Shown here piece by piece: positions 19,540-30,847 of a stretch of DNA of 64,000 nucleotides. Position numbers and translations under genes: made by a program. The notes beneath the pieces were generated by a model. It did not search any database and was not told the DNA's origin. It worked only from the letters and a program-made list of their open reading frames with translations. Source of the DNA: Agrostemma githago (Eukaryota > Streptophyta > Magnoliopsida > Caryophyllales > Caryophyllaceae); NCBI GenBank assembly GCA_958450325.1, contig OY288242.1, forward strand, positions 65,611,562 through 65,675,561, read 5' to 3'. Each line of letters opens with the position of its first letter. Position 1 is the first letter of the stretch.

Positions 19540-19798
19540 AGGAAGTTTATTATTTAAACCGTTCATGTCTTTTCTCGATTGCACTGGTTGTGCCCTTTTG
19601 AGGGGCTGCCTACGTATCCGCGATTAGCAGAATCAAACCAAACGTAGTTCAAGCTTAGGAAATTTGCAATCTTAAATTACACCAAGACTATTGGTTCAAG
19701 ATGTTTTGCGACAGTAGAATAAATAATTCTAGCTCATTGACTTGCTTTTTGTAAAATAGACGATTTTGATAAAAATTGCTAATGACATTGAGAAATGG

Positions 19799-20992
19799 CT
19801 AAGGGTAGTAACGCTTCAGCTGGTCCAGGTTGGTTGGGTTGACGAACTCATTCCCGTCCAGGTCCGTCAGCATTAATGCTCCCCCTGATAGGATTTTCTT
19901 TACCAGGTATGGCCCAGCCCAGTTGGGTTTGAATTTTCCCCTTGGGTCAACTTGTAGTATGGCTCGAACAGACTTAAGGACTAGATCCCCTTCTTTAATG
20001 TTTCTGGGCCTTACTCGCTTGTTGAAGGCCCGTTGGATCCGTTTCTGGTAGATTTGGATGTTGTTGAGAGCGCGGGACCGTCGTTCGTCTAGTAGAACCA
20101 ACGAATCGTACCGTGCTCGGACCCAGTCAGCTTCGGGTACTTGGCTTTCTAGCAGAATTCTGAGGGACGGTACCTCTAGCTCAACTGGTTGGACTGCCTC
20201 CATCCCATAGGTTAGGTAATATGGTGTCGCCCCGGTTGCGGTGCGAATTGATGTCCGGTACCCCCATAGGGCAAAAGGTATTTTGTCGGGCCAGTCCCGA
20301 TAATTATCAGCCATCTTTTTGAGTATGGTGACAATTGTTTTATTAGCTGCCTCTACTGCTCCGTTCGTTTGGGGACGGTAGGGCGAGGACGTGTGCCTTT
20401 GAATTTTGTACTTGGTCAGCAAGGCTGCGGTCTCAGCTTGAAAATGAGTCCCGTGATCACTGATAAATTCATGTGGGATCCCATACAAACATATTATCTT
20501 GTTTTGGATAAATTTGGCGACATGCTTAGCATTGAGAATGCGATATGATTCAGCTTCGACCCATTTGGTGAAATAGTCGATAGCTACTAAAATGAAACAG
20601 TGTCCGCCAGTACCAGAGGGATTTATTTTCCCGATTATGTCGATACCCTATGTTGAGAATGGCCAAGGTGACGTCATGGTATAGAGCAGAGATGACGGCA
20701 TATGTTGCACATTGCCAAAGATTTGATAGTTATGGCAATGTTTGACATATAACTGGCAATCGGCCTCCATGGTGTTCCAGTAATACCCGAGCCTCATGAT
20801 TTTTCGGACCAACATGTGAGCATTCATATGCGGGCCATTTTCACCATCATGTACTTCGGCCATTACTTTCTCGGCCTTATATTTGTCAACACAAAGGAGA
20901 AGAGCCCCCTGCGCCGTCTTTTTGTACAGTTGTCTGTCATCAGTACGGATGAACTGGGTGGCTAGCCTCCGTAAGGCTTTCTTGGCTCGACC
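19799..20992 (-). pseudogene. E5 integrase
   Basis: One frame continues from pol but is cut by TAG stops at 20990-20992 and 20645-20647. The zinc-binding region is at about 20863-20700 (AEVHDGENGPHMNAHMLVRKIMRLGYYW). The core has DYFTKWVEAESY, the second Asp in EFISDHGTHFQAET and the Glu in NGAVEAANKT; the first Asp is just after the second stop (GIDIIG). The tail has LVLKSVRAILQVDPRGKFKPNWAGPYLVKKI. It ends at 19799 just before the antisense gene's 3' end. Domains are complete apart from the two stops. Confidence 0.9.
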
Positions 20993-22909
20993 CTATTCTC
21001 CATTTGTCAGGTATTGTAATATAGTCTGGTACCAAGGTTCGGGATCAGTGATCTCGATGTCTTCGATGTCATGGATGTATGCCGGCTCAGACCGTCTTTC
21101 GACACAAATTGGCATACTGGTCACGTGGTCGGGAATGTTTAGTAGAGACGCCAATTTTGAAAGTGCATCTGCAAACTGATTTTCTTCCCGAGGTAGGTAT
21201 ATGTATTCTACCTTCTGGAATTGTTTCTCGAGATCCCTTACTCGTGCCTGGTAGGCCACGAGATTAGCATTCCGAGTCTTCCATTTTTGGAGTGCTTGGT
21301 TAATGACCAAGGATGAGTCGCCATGTACCCAGAGATTTGTGATCCCTAGGTTGGCGGCGGCTTGTAGCCCATAAATGCATGCTTCGTACTCTGCTGCATT
21401 ATTGGTAACATCAAAGTCCAGTTTGATGGAGACGGGAGTATGCTCCCCTCTTGGTGAAATTAGAAGGATCCCGACTCCGAACCCTCGAAAATTAGATGCT
21501 CCATCGAAGTATAAATCCCATGTTTCGGCATCGGTATGGAAAATATTTTCGTCTGGGAAGGACCAGGTGTCGGTGTGTCCTTCTTCGGTTACCGGGCTGT
21601 CAGCGAGGAATTCAGCTACTATTCGCCCCTTAATAGCTTTTAACGGTACAAATTTCAGGTCGAACTCTGCCAACATTAGAGTCCATCTTGAAATCCGGCC
21701 ATTGAGGATGGGCTTTTCGAAGAGGTACTTGATCGGGTCCATCTTGGATAGAACATGGACCGCATAGCTGAGCATATAGTGTCGAAGCTTCTTAGTGGCC
21801 CAGACTAGAGCCAAACACGTCTTTTCGAGCATGGTATATTTGCACTCATACTCTAAAAACTTCTTGCTGATGTAATAGATGGCTCGTTCTTCGGAGTCAA
21901 CTGTCTGAGCCAGCATAGCCCCCATGGCTGTCTCGGTCGTTGTTAGGTATAATGACAGAGGCAAACCGGGTTGAGGTGGCATCAAAACTGGCGGAGCAGA
22001 CAGAATTTCCTTGATTTTGTCGAAGGCAGCTTGGCACTTGTCATCCCATAGTATCCGTTCCCCTATTTTCAGTTTCTTGAAAATTGGTTCACACACCATG
22101 GTTAACTTGGAAATAAATCGACTAATATCCTGGACTTTCCCGAGAAATCCCCTTATTTCTTTTTCGGTTTTAGGAGCTTGCATCTCGGTAATGGCCTTGA
22201 TTTTAGCTGGGTCGACCTCGATACCTCGTTGGCTAACGATATGACCCAGTAATTTGCCTGACGTTACCCTGAAACTGCACTTTTGAGGGTTTAGCCTCAT
22301 GTTGTACTTGCGCAATCGGGTGAAAAATTTCCTTAGGGCGGTGATGTGACCGTTCCGTTCTTTGGATTTGACGATCATGTCGTCTACATAGACCTCTACC
22401 TCTTTATGCATCATGTCGTGTAATAAAGTGGTAGCGGTCCTTTGGTACGTGGCCCCGGCATTAATGAGACCAAATGGCATGACGGTATAACAGTAAGTAC
22501 CCCAAGGTGTAGTGAAGGTAGTCTTACTCATATCTTCTTCCGCCATCTTGATTTGATTATATCCAGCATACCCATCCATGAATGACAGAAGGGCATGATC
22601 GGCCGTGTTATCCACCAGTATGTCGATGTGTGGTAACAGAAAATCATCTTTCGGGCTTGCTTTGTTAAGATCCCGAAAATCTACGCACACCCGCACCTTA
22701 CCGTCCTTTTTAGGAACCGGCACGATGTTTGCAACCCAGTCCGGGTACTCGGACACTTGTATGAAGCCGGCTTTGAACTGTTTGTCGACTTCTTCCTTTA
22801 CTTTGAGAGACCACTCGGGCCTCATTCGACGAAGCTTCTGCTTGACCGGCTTGCACCCGTCTTTGATTGGTATGCGGTGCTCGGCTATTTCCCGGTCTAT
22901 CCCCGGCAT
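20993..22909 (-). CDS. E5 reverse transcriptase-RNase H-aRNH (638 aa open segment)
   Basis: RT blocks in order: VRVCVDFRDLNKASPKDDF, FMDGYAGYNQIKM, MPFGLINAGATYQR and the catalytic VYVDDMIVKSK (about residue 175). The normal RNase H follows (LSLYLTTTETAMGAML, AIYYISKKF), then the second, archaeal-type RNase H: LYFDGASNFRGFGVG, TNNAAEYEACIYGLQAA, VHGDSSLVINQ, LPREENQFADALS. The dual RNase H defines the Tat lineage. The polyprotein would begin upstream; a frameshift near 23027 separates it from 23001-23426. The Met at 22909 (MPGIDREIAEHRIP) is therefore internal. The segment ends at a TAG at 20990. Confidence 0.92.
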   Translation of the reverse strand: MPGIDREIAEHRIPIKDGCKPVKQKLRRMRPEWSLKVKEEVDKQFKAGFIQVSEYPDWVANIVPVPKKDGKVRVCVDFRDLNKASPKDDFLLPHIDILVDNTADHALLSFMDGYAGYNQIKMAEEDMSKTTFTTPWGTYCYTVMPFGLINAGATYQRTATTLLHDMMHKEVEVYVDDMIVKSKERNGHITALRKFFTRLRKYNMRLNPQKCSFRVTSGKLLGHIVSQRGIEVDPAKIKAITEMQAPKTEKEIRGFLGKVQDISRFISKLTMVCEPIFKKLKIGERILWDDKCQAAFDKIKEILSAPPVLMPPQPGLPLSLYLTTTETAMGAMLAQTVDSEERAIYYISKKFLEYECKYTMLEKTCLALVWATKKLRHYMLSYAVHVLSKMDPIKYLFEKPILNGRISRWTLMLAEFDLKFVPLKAIKGRIVAEFLADSPVTEEGHTDTWSFPDENIFHTDAETWDLYFDGASNFRGFGVGILLISPRGEHTPVSIKLDFDVTNNAAEYEACIYGLQAAANLGITNLWVHGDSSLVINQALQKWKTRNANLVAYQARVRDLEKQFQKVEYIYLPREENQFADALSKLASLLNIPDHVTSMPICVERRSEPAYIHDIEDIEITDPEPWYQTILQYLTNGE

Positions 22910-23000
22910 GTCCTTGTAGGACCACGCGAAGACGTCTTTGAACTCTTGGAGGAGGTTTATGAACTGTTGTTTCTCCTCGGGATCTAAAGATAACCCTATC

Positions 23001-23504
23001 TTAAGTATCTGAGGCTCTAAGGTTGTTCCCCACGTTTATGGACTCGGTCTCTTCAATTACCGGATTCCGGGATTCCCTTTGCTCTAGTTGCTCGATCAGA
23101 TGTGGAGGTAAGGGTACCTGTTCGTCGGATTTCTCAATGTCATAGCATAAAACGTTTTTGAAAGCAGAATTTAAAAGAGACAAGTCGTAAGCAGAACGGT
23201 TGTTATTATTGATTGAAAACTTGGAAAACAGCTCAAAGAGAGCAGCCATCTGATCATTGGTCAGTGGCGGAATTGGTAAGGCACTCGGGACAGACCCCGA
23301 AGTGCCAGCAGCAGGAATGATAGAAGGGAGAGGGGTTACAGGAGTGACTCTAGCACCGGCTTCCCTAGACTCGACCTCAGACTCTGACTCAGACTCCGAC
23401 TCAGACTCGGACTCAGACTCAGGCATGTCTCCCTCTCCGGTGACCAGCTTGTAGATCTTTCCTTGACTGTCAGTCCACTTGACAGTCTTCCTCCAGGCCC
23501 TGCT
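23001..23504 (-). pseudogene. E5 polyprotein linker with Ser-Glu repeat
   Basis: This continues the gag-protease frame after the TGA at 23505-23507. It contains about eight Ser-Glu dipeptides encoded by a hexanucleotide repeat (23381-23424) and then a Pro/Thr-rich and acidic linker. A frame change near 23027 prevents reading into RT. In related elements this region links protease to RT. The TGA may be a mutation or a readthrough site; the sequence alone cannot decide. Confidence 0.65.
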
Positions 23505-26201
23505 TCACGTCTCGGAGCCAACGTCCGAGATCAGCTTGGTCGGGTCAAACCTGTTGCTGCGGAGAATCAGGTTGACCAGGTCTTCTTTTGGAGTCGGGGC
23601 TATGGTGTCTTCCTCGAAGAGTAGCCCCAGCGCGGGCTCGGCATCATCCGCTTCATCGGACTGGATGAGGGCGAACACCTCATCCGGGATGTAGTTGCAG
23701 TCCCGGGCCAAGTGGGTCCCGAGGTGCGTAGCATTGGGTTGGTATAGCCCAACCTGGACAGCCCCGAATACGGGTGTGACAAAGTAGTCAGACAACCGTG
23801 GGCTGTAAGGGCTCAAGTGGATACCCTTCATGATGTTGCAGGCCTTTTCGATTCCTGCTCGGACAACGTTGCCCGGAGTGGTGGCATAACCAAGGCCGAA
23901 GTGAGAGTCTTCGTCCTTAAGGACCTCGATGATCTTCCCAGCTGGAAGGTCGGGTCGAGAGGTAGCCCCTGGAAGGTACCCTAGGTTCTGGAGCATCGTA
24001 TCAATGCTCGTGGTGAAGTAAGGCCTAAAGAGGTACTCTTCCTCGATCATCCCCACAAAGTCGAACCCCCAGAGGTCCGTACGGCCCGTGGCGTTACAGC
24101 TAGCCACGGTCATTGGGGTTGCCTCTAAAGTAATAACACCGTCGAGTAGAGGCATCTTGATCTTACGGTGGAGGGTGGAGGACACAGCTTTCACCGCGTG
24201 GATCCACGGCCTTCCTAGGAGCAAGTTGAATGATGAGGTGACATCAATCACCTGGAATTCAAGCTCCTTTTCTATCGGGCCCGTGATGATGGTCAGTTTT
24301 ATGGCCCCAGCTACCGACTTTGGACTCCCATCAAAGGCTTGGATGGTTTGAGCAGTCGGGATATAATCAGCCTCGGTAATGCCGAGGGCTTTGGCGGTCC
24401 TTAGAGGAAGGACATTCACGGCTGACCCGTCATCGACTAGGGTCATCGGGAGGTATTTGCTCCGGCAAATCACCGTGATGTAAAGGGCCAGGTTGTGGGA
24501 GGTCCCGAATGGCGGCAGATCGGCTTCGGAAAATGTGATCATTGGGCCTCCTTCTTTGGCCTTTCCCTTTAGGTGGGGTAGGACCGTGGCTACCATTTCA
24601 GCAGGGGTAGCCAAAGAGTCGATCTTGACTTGATCGAGAGCCTTTGTAAGTGCTTCTCGATGTTCTTGTGAGCTAACAAGGAGTTGCCATATAGTGAGGT
24701 CAACTCGGGTTTTCTTCAGTTGCTTCACAATAGCCGTTTCAGCGGTCGGCTCTTCAGGGGCGACTTCCATCCCGAGTGGATCGGTGATGGTTGTCGGGAT
24801 AGGGGTATCCCTGGTGCTTGTGGCTAAATAGGGACGACCAAGGTTGTTGCTGGCTAGGACTCGAGTTTTGGCCTCTCGAATCTGCTCAGGGGTGATGGGA
24901 ACAGTTTCCCCTTTAGCGAGGTAGATATCGTCCTCGTCATCAAACCAGATCCCGTTTACTTGCGGGATGAAGGGAGAGATAAGGTGAGAGCAGTCAATCG
25001 CCTCCCTGGCAAAGATGGCATGGGAGCTGAAAGGGTTCTCCTTGTTGCTGGGCTTATCTCCGGGTAGCGGGATTTTACCGCTTTCAATTAGGTCCTGGAT
25101 CAAATGTTTCAGCTTCCAACATTTTTCGGTGTCGTGCCCATTGCCCCGGTGGTATTGGCAATAGGCCTGAGCATTGTAGTTCTTGGAGCGCCGCTCGACC
25201 GGAACTTCAGGAGTTGGGCCTATCGGTTGGATTAGGCCCTTGGAGGACAGCCTCTGTAAGGCATAGGTATAGGTAGTACCTATATCAGTGAAGACCCGCG
25301 GTGGGGTGTTCTTCTTGGACGGGGCATCTAGTAGATTAACCGCGTCGAAAATGCTGCGAGCTGCAGCCTGGGGCTTAGTGGTGGAGGAAGAGGCCCCTTG
25401 GTACCCTTTGCTAGCGGCCTTAGTGAGGCTTTCTAGTCTTAGGTCGTCTTTGATCCTCATACCCATTTCAGTAAGGGTGGTGAAATTGGGTATGACAGCG
25501 TACCGGAGGTGAACCCGGTAGGAAGGGAGGTGGTTCTTAACAAAAGCCTCCACTAGAGTCTTCTCATTGGGCTTATCGACCAATTTCACGCTCTCGGCCC
25601 TCCAGCGTTGAAGGTACTTTGTGAAACCTTCCTTTGGCTCTTGGGCCATGACCTCCAGAGATCGCATTGTGGTTTGGATCTCGGTGTTGTCAGCATAGTT
25701 CCGAGCGAACTCGGTAGCCACATCATCCCATGTAGGGTATTTTTTCGGGTCTAGCCTGTAGTACCAGGCCCGTGGGTGCTTCTCAAGGGATGCAGCAAAG
25801 AGATTCTTGAACATGGTTGAATCCACTCCCTTGATGGCCATGAATTCCTTGATGGCCCGCACATGTAGTAACGGGTCCTCAGTTCCCTCGAACATGGGCA
25901 AACCTGTGAGGTTCAGGTTTGCGGGCAGCTTGTCACTCAGCGGGTTGTACTCTCGACTATTCTCCCGATGAATGTTGTTACTCCCAGCCAAATGGACTTG
26001 TTCCTCTAGTCGGTGCACCGCGCTGACTAGTTCAGCTAGAGGCTCATTAGCCTCGACATTAGGAGCCCTTTGCTCCACCGTGGCTAGGCGAGCAACAATG
26101 GCCACTTGGCCAGCCCTCATTTCGGTCAGTTGGGCTTCGATATCGGTCTGCTTCGCGACCATGGCGTCCAAAGAGGTTTGTAGGCTGTTCAAAGTAGCCA
26201 T
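23505..26201 (-). CDS. E5 gag-protease (898 aa)
   Basis: N-terminal coiled-coil-like segment (about 1-70), then the Retrotrans_gag capsid domain (about 95-265; AWYYRLDPKKYPTWDD, EGFTKYLQRWRAES). A variant zinc knuckle CX2HX4HX4C lies at 348-361 (CQYHRGNGHDTEKC). A retropepsin with D-D-G-S at about 590-593 follows, ending at LLLGRPWIHAV near 655. A long C-terminal extension with no known motif follows. Gag packages element RNA in the cytoplasm and the protease cuts the polyprotein. The ATG at 26201 is the first in the frame. It is intact apart from the question of how pol is reached past the terminal TGA. Confidence 0.9.
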   Translation of the reverse strand: MATLNSLQTSLDAMVAKQTDIEAQLTEMRAGQVAIVARLATVEQRAPNVEANEPLAELVSAVHRLEEQVHLAGSNNIHRENSREYNPLSDKLPANLNLTGLPMFEGTEDPLLHVRAIKEFMAIKGVDSTMFKNLFAASLEKHPRAWYYRLDPKKYPTWDDVATEFARNYADNTEIQTTMRSLEVMAQEPKEGFTKYLQRWRAESVKLVDKPNEKTLVEAFVKNHLPSYRVHLRYAVIPNFTTLTEMGMRIKDDLRLESLTKAASKGYQGASSSTTKPQAAARSIFDAVNLLDAPSKKNTPPRVFTDIGTTYTYALQRLSSKGLIQPIGPTPEVPVERRSKNYNAQAYCQYHRGNGHDTEKCWKLKHLIQDLIESGKIPLPGDKPSNKENPFSSHAIFAREAIDCSHLISPFIPQVNGIWFDDEDDIYLAKGETVPITPEQIREAKTRVLASNNLGRPYLATSTRDTPIPTTITDPLGMEVAPEEPTAETAIVKQLKKTRVDLTIWQLLVSSQEHREALTKALDQVKIDSLATPAEMVATVLPHLKGKAKEGGPMITFSEADLPPFGTSHNLALYITVICRSKYLPMTLVDDGSAVNVLPLRTAKALGITEADYIPTAQTIQAFDGSPKSVAGAIKLTIITGPIEKELEFQVIDVTSSFNLLLGRPWIHAVKAVSSTLHRKIKMPLLDGVITLEATPMTVASCNATGRTDLWGFDFVGMIEEEYLFRPYFTTSIDTMLQNLGYLPGATSRPDLPAGKIIEVLKDEDSHFGLGYATTPGNVVRAGIEKACNIMKGIHLSPYSPRLSDYFVTPVFGAVQVGLYQPNATHLGTHLARDCNYIPDEVFALIQSDEADDAEPALGLLFEEDTIAPTPKEDLVNLILRSNRFDPTKLISDVGSET

Positions 26202-27368
26202 CCTTCGAGCGTGTCTAGTTGCCGGCGGCCTGTCTGTAAGAACACCGCGTAATCAGAAACTGAACCCAGATCTTGGAAAAAAGAAAGGAAAAGTATATCC
26301 CGAGCGACACTAGGAAAGAAGACTAAAGACTCGAGAAAGACATCTAAACGGATGACTCAATGGGTGGTATAACTTCCTTAGGATTTTGGCTTTGTGAGCC
26401 TAATCCCGTTCGAAGGAAGGTCCACGTGAGACTTTTCCCCAGACTTTTGACTCGAGTGTATGGACGGACTTTCCTTTGTAGGGGTATGCCCTACGCGGGT
26501 CGGTCGTGCCTTGACGGATAAGGCGGACTCGGGAAAGGAGGGAAACTCGTGATATAGGATTAGCGGAGTTTCGACGCTATAGACCTTCGACATACTATGT
26601 AAAGACCCGACACACGGCTAGACGGTAGGTCCTATAACAAGGAAGGTTTACTAGGATAGTTGGATGCTTGAAAATTGAATATTAAGTGGATGAATTTTCG
26701 AGAGTTCGAAAATAAAAAAAAACGGAATTTCGAAAACCAAGATTAGAATTTTGAAAATTCAGAAAATCGAGATGGTGTTGGAAATTCGAGAATTAAAACG
26801 GGCAGCATGCCGACTAGAGAAAAAGGATATTTTGAGTCAAATCGTTCGATCCTAAATTTCGGCGGCATTCCGAGTTTTGAAAATTGGATATTTTGAAAAG
26901 ACGGGTCCCGAAACGGACAACATTTCGGGTTTTTCAAAATTTGGGTGTTTTGGAAAGATGCACTTTTTTTTGAAATGACGGTTTTTGAAAAAAATGACAC
27001 GGAAACCAAGTAGCACGTAGTCAAACAAGCATTATAACGACGCTTATGTATGCTTTACACTAAGTCTCGGTCGGTCAAAGTAGGGTCTATACCAACAACG
27101 ATAGCATTCTCACGAAACGGGACAGACTTCCTAGCCGATTTGGAACTAGGACCTGCTGTAAAACCCCGGTGAGTTCCGCCATCGAAGTCTTTAGTGCACC
27201 CATGTAGGAATACACCGTGGTATAGTGGGACGTCGGTCACAAGTAACCGGCCCGGGCAAAATTTGGGTTATGCATGAACCATTAAACTAATGCGCGCACA
27301 CTAATATTCGAACGATTTCTCTTCGAGTCTCACCCTAGGAACCCCGATGACATGTGGTACATCAGGTA
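26202..27368 (-). other. E5 untranslated leader
   Basis: About 1.2 kb between PBS and gag, with A/G-rich and T-rich tracts and some repeated phrases (for example the ggcagcatgccga and ggcggcattccga variants near 26800-26880). No credible ORF. It probably holds packaging signals, which is inference only. Confidence 0.5.
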
Positions 27369-27386
27369 TCCCCAACAGAGTCGCCA
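27369..27386 (-). promoter_or_regulatory. E5 primer-binding site
   Basis: The minus strand reads TGGCGACTCTGTTGGGGA, 3 bp inside the 5' LTR. It differs from the tRNA-Asp-type sites of E1, E3 and E8. I do not assign the tRNA. Confidence 0.8.
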
Positions 27387-27389
27387 AAT

Positions 27390-29986
27390 TGTGGACATGA
27401 CGTAGGTCCACCCCGACGCGGCCACGCGCGGGTTTGGGTAGGCGAATGAATCTCGTGGTGAGATTGCTCTCGGGTTCGAAATTTAAGTCAAAATGGAGTC
27501 GCCACCGAATTTTGTGGTTATTCGGAACCATACGAGCCCACTCTATGTCGTCATGGGCTATACACAAAGTAAGCCTACTTCGATTTCAGAGTTTATTGGG
27601 CTCGTCCCTTTGCATTGCAATATCGATACCGTCTAAACCGGCTTTCGTATATAGAATGACTCTCGTGCGCCAAGGGTTTCGGACATCCGGAAACCAAAGG
27701 TTCTGAGTAAGGGGTGAGGGTACGTGTTGGGAAGCCCACTAAGGACACCCAGCCCCGCCCGCACATGGCGGCCTCTACTAAGACATCGTTCATGTTCGTG
27801 TGCGCGCGCTAGTAAAACGATTAAATGATATGCAAACAGCGTTTTCGGGCTAAGCATGCGAGTTGTTGATTAACTACGTCATTTAATGCATCTTGATTAT
27901 AGTCGAAATGATTTAGCATGCGAGGTTCATTTATAAAGCGGTAAGCAAGTAAATAAATAAAACTCGGAAATAAGTAACGTACAAGTTACACGGGCGGAAA
28001 TACAACCCGGCCAATACAAAAATAAACAGAACAATAAATAATTAAAAAAAGATAGGAACGGACCCATACGTAAACTTGACCACGAAATGTGTAAGTGGAC
28101 TAACCCCGTTTAAATGCACATTATGTTGTACATCAAACGAAGGACGGAGACATAGGACCTAGGCGTGATGCTAGCCCGATCCTATGCCTCGATGCCTTGT
28201 CCCGACTTATCACGTCGAAAAATCGATCAAAGTCGTTTTAAGTGTCGTGATGAGCGTGAGTTTTGAAAAGTGGATTCACGTGATTGGCTTTACACGTGTC
28301 GACTAAAAGTCGTAAAAAAAGGACGAGGCTTAAATGTTGCATTTAAGCTCTCGGTTTTCTGGGTTACAGGACCCACTCGGTCGAGTCATGGTCTGACTCG
28401 GTCGAGTGCGTCCTCAAAAAAGTTTCTGCCCAATGTTATGGATGCTACTCGATCGAGTGGCCTAAGCGCTCGGTCGAGTAGCCCCTCGAAAAAGGGTGTG
28501 CCCAGTTTTATGGACGCTACTCGATCGAGTGGCTTGTGCACTCGGTCGAGTAGCCCCTGTACGAGTGTTGACTCGTCTCGTTTTTGAGGTTTAAAATCGA
28601 CGGTCGGTCGAATTAAATGCAAATATCGCATGATTTGAATTTAACTCGACCTCCGGTACTATAATCGTGTACATGTATGGTTATAATACCGTTGTCGGGG
28701 TTTTATGAAAACATTTACGTTAGAAAATTTGAATTAGCAACGGAATGCCTCCCTCTACGTCACGACATCGAAACTAACCCTTTCGGGTTATGTGATGTCG
28801 GTTTTCGTGTCAACGGGTTCCGCACTAATTAAAATGGGATCGAATGCGTTCAACTATGATTAGTCGCGATCACGTCACGCCCTTGAGTACATTGGGGCGG
28901 GGCTCCTCGAAAGGGCTCCACTTCCGTCGTTGCTCGTAAAGGGATTAGACGGATTTTGGGCGACAATTATAGTCAAACGTATCCAAAACCGGATTTTTGA
29001 TACTAATGTATATACATACGCGGTATGATAGTAATATGTTGGTAACTCGAATAAAAAGTTAGTATGCGAAAATGTAAAGTGTTAGGATTAGAGTTAAAGT
29101 TAGTGTTAGGATTGCGATACTAGTATAGGTATAATATTAACGATACAAAAATGTAAATAAAAGAAACAAAGATTGAAATGGGGTTTAGGACACCCTCAAC
29201 ATACATGCTTAGTAAGGACCTCGAAAATGGACTCGCGAATAGTGACGGGACTTTGGAGTATCGAGGATGTATGTAAGTTATGGTGTATGTGTGTGTGTGG
29301 ATGGATTGTCGGTTTTTCGAGGGACAAGGGACTCGGTTTTTTTGGTGTGTTTGCTTAGGGTTGTAGGGTAGAGAATGTGACTGAAATGTGAGGTGAATGT
29401 AGGTAGAATTGGATTGGTAAAAAGTTGTCAAATGAGTGAGGGTCATGGGGTATTTATAGAGTTTACCCCATGACCTAGGGTCACTCGATCGAGTGGCCCT
29501 AGTGCACTCGGTCGAGTGCCCTAGAAAATGGGCCTGATCCGGTTTTTGACGCTCCACTCGACCGAGTGGGTCAATCCACTCGATCGAGTGGATCAGGTAA
29601 ACCGAGATAAAAGAGGAAAAGGTTGACTTGGTTGATTATGTGATCTTTTTTGAATTTAGGAAAGGGCGCCAGCTTCTAGAAGGTGTACTTGGGCTGTTTT
29701 TGTGACGGGTTCGTCTTTGACCGGGTTTTGACCCGGTCGCCAAAAGACGGGATTTATTTTTGGTGTCGGTTTTGGTCCAAATTAGTCTTATTTTGCTCGG
29801 AACGACCCACTGGGCCTGAATTTGAGGTCTGTTTTGTGAGAGTATTACTCCGCTAAAAGTCCATGTCAGATATTATTGATTTCGGGTCCAAATCCGAGTA
29901 TACTAAGTCACGTTTGCGTCCGATCATCATCGGGTGTTTGTCGGGAACTGCTATAGACACTAGCAGGCAAAATGCGGGTGTCTACA
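27390..29986 (-). repeat. E5 5' LTR (2597 bp)
   Basis: Partner of 14252-16869, starting on the minus strand at 29986. TATA box CTATAAATAC at 29450-29459, about 530 bp from the LTR start. Palindromes start upstream of it at 29483, 29506, 29556 and 29578, and downstream from 28375. One 21-bp palindrome unit is missing relative to the other LTR. Confidence 0.95.
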
Positions 29987-29991
29987 ATATC

Positions 29992-30536
29992 CATCCCTCA
30001 CTTCATGAAGGGCCAAGGAGAAATTACTGGATACAATGGTTCTGCCGGCTGATGGTTGACTGGTGCGTGCCTCTGACAGGCATCACATTTCCTGACGCAC
30101 TCTATGGTATCTTTGCGAATTGTTGGCCAATAGTAGCCCTGGCGGAGTGCCTTGTTGGATAGACTCCTGCCCCCTGTAAGATTTCCACATTCACCATTGT
30201 GGAGGTCATGCATAACAGCTTCTGCCTCTTCCTGACCCAAGCACCTTAAGTATGGTCCAACAGTCGATCTTTTGAACAGGATGCCATCAATGAGGGTGTA
30301 CTTTGATGCCTTCATTTTAAAGCTCCCGATTTCATTCTTGTCTGCTGGCAGGATGTCGCTCTGTAACCATTCCTGGTAAGGCTGCCTCCAGTCTGAGATT
30401 TCTCCCTGATTTGTGGTGGTACTACATACTCCTGCCTCTTGCAGCCACTAGGCTCTGTCTTTGCCTCCTCCAGATGCTTCTTGATTTTTCTGGATTTCTG
30501 GCTCCAAGACGTGGGCGATGGGTATGGTGGAGACTG
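29992..30536 (-). pseudogene. E4 integrase N-terminal zinc-binding part
   Basis: 30315-29998 encodes LIDGILFKRSTVG, HDLHNGECGN, LRQGYYWPTIRK and CDACQRHAPVNHQ: the His-Cys zinc domain and its linker up to the catalytic core. E5 then interrupts it. The stretch 30316-30536 holds the aRNH-integrase linker in broken frames. It is nearly identical in protein sequence to E2 6516-6755. Confidence 0.88.
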
Positions 30537-30537
30537 T

Positions 30538-30842
30538 CTAAAGCTTGAATGTTGCCCCCAGGGTGGCTAGGGCGTCTGCTTCTGCATTCTGGTCCCTTGG
30601 GATCTGGCTGACTGAAAAAGCTACAAATCTAAGGGACAAGTCTCTTGCTACTTCAAGGTAGGCCAACATTTTTGAGTCCTTTGCTGCATACGAGCCGTTC
30701 ATGTGGTTGACTATTAGCTGGGAGTCACTGTACACTTCTAGGCGCTTGATTTTGAGATCTAAGGCCAGCTGGAGGCCTAAGATCAGAGCTTCATATTCTG
30801 CCTCGTTGTTTGTTGTCCGGAATTCGCATCGTACTACCTGGA
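30538..30842 (-). pseudogene. E4 second RNase H (aRNH), downstream part
   Basis: Contains TTNNEAEYEALILGLQ, VYSDSQLIVNHMNG and IPRDQNAEADALATLG, the aRNH blocks seen in E2 and E5. The upstream part of the domain (DGASNMRGSGAGLVL) is on the far side of E6, at 34357-34440. The split falls in the middle of the domain. Confidence 0.9.
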
Positions 30843-30847
30843 CTATG

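Larger units (their letters stand above)
14252..29986 (-). mobile_element. E5: Tat-lineage (Retand-like) LTR retrotransposon with spliced antisense gene
   Basis: 15,735 bp, flanked by ATATC duplications (14247-14251 and 29987-29991), inserted in E4's integrase gene. LTRs are 2618 bp (left) and 2597 bp (right), about 1% different by eye, so the insertion is young. Read right to left it holds PBS, leader, gag-protease, RT-RNase H-aRNH and integrase. Between integrase and the 3' LTR lies a plus-strand gene with its own TATA box and intron. The architecture fits Retand-type Tat elements, known to carry extra ORFs after pol, sometimes antisense. Confidence 0.93.
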
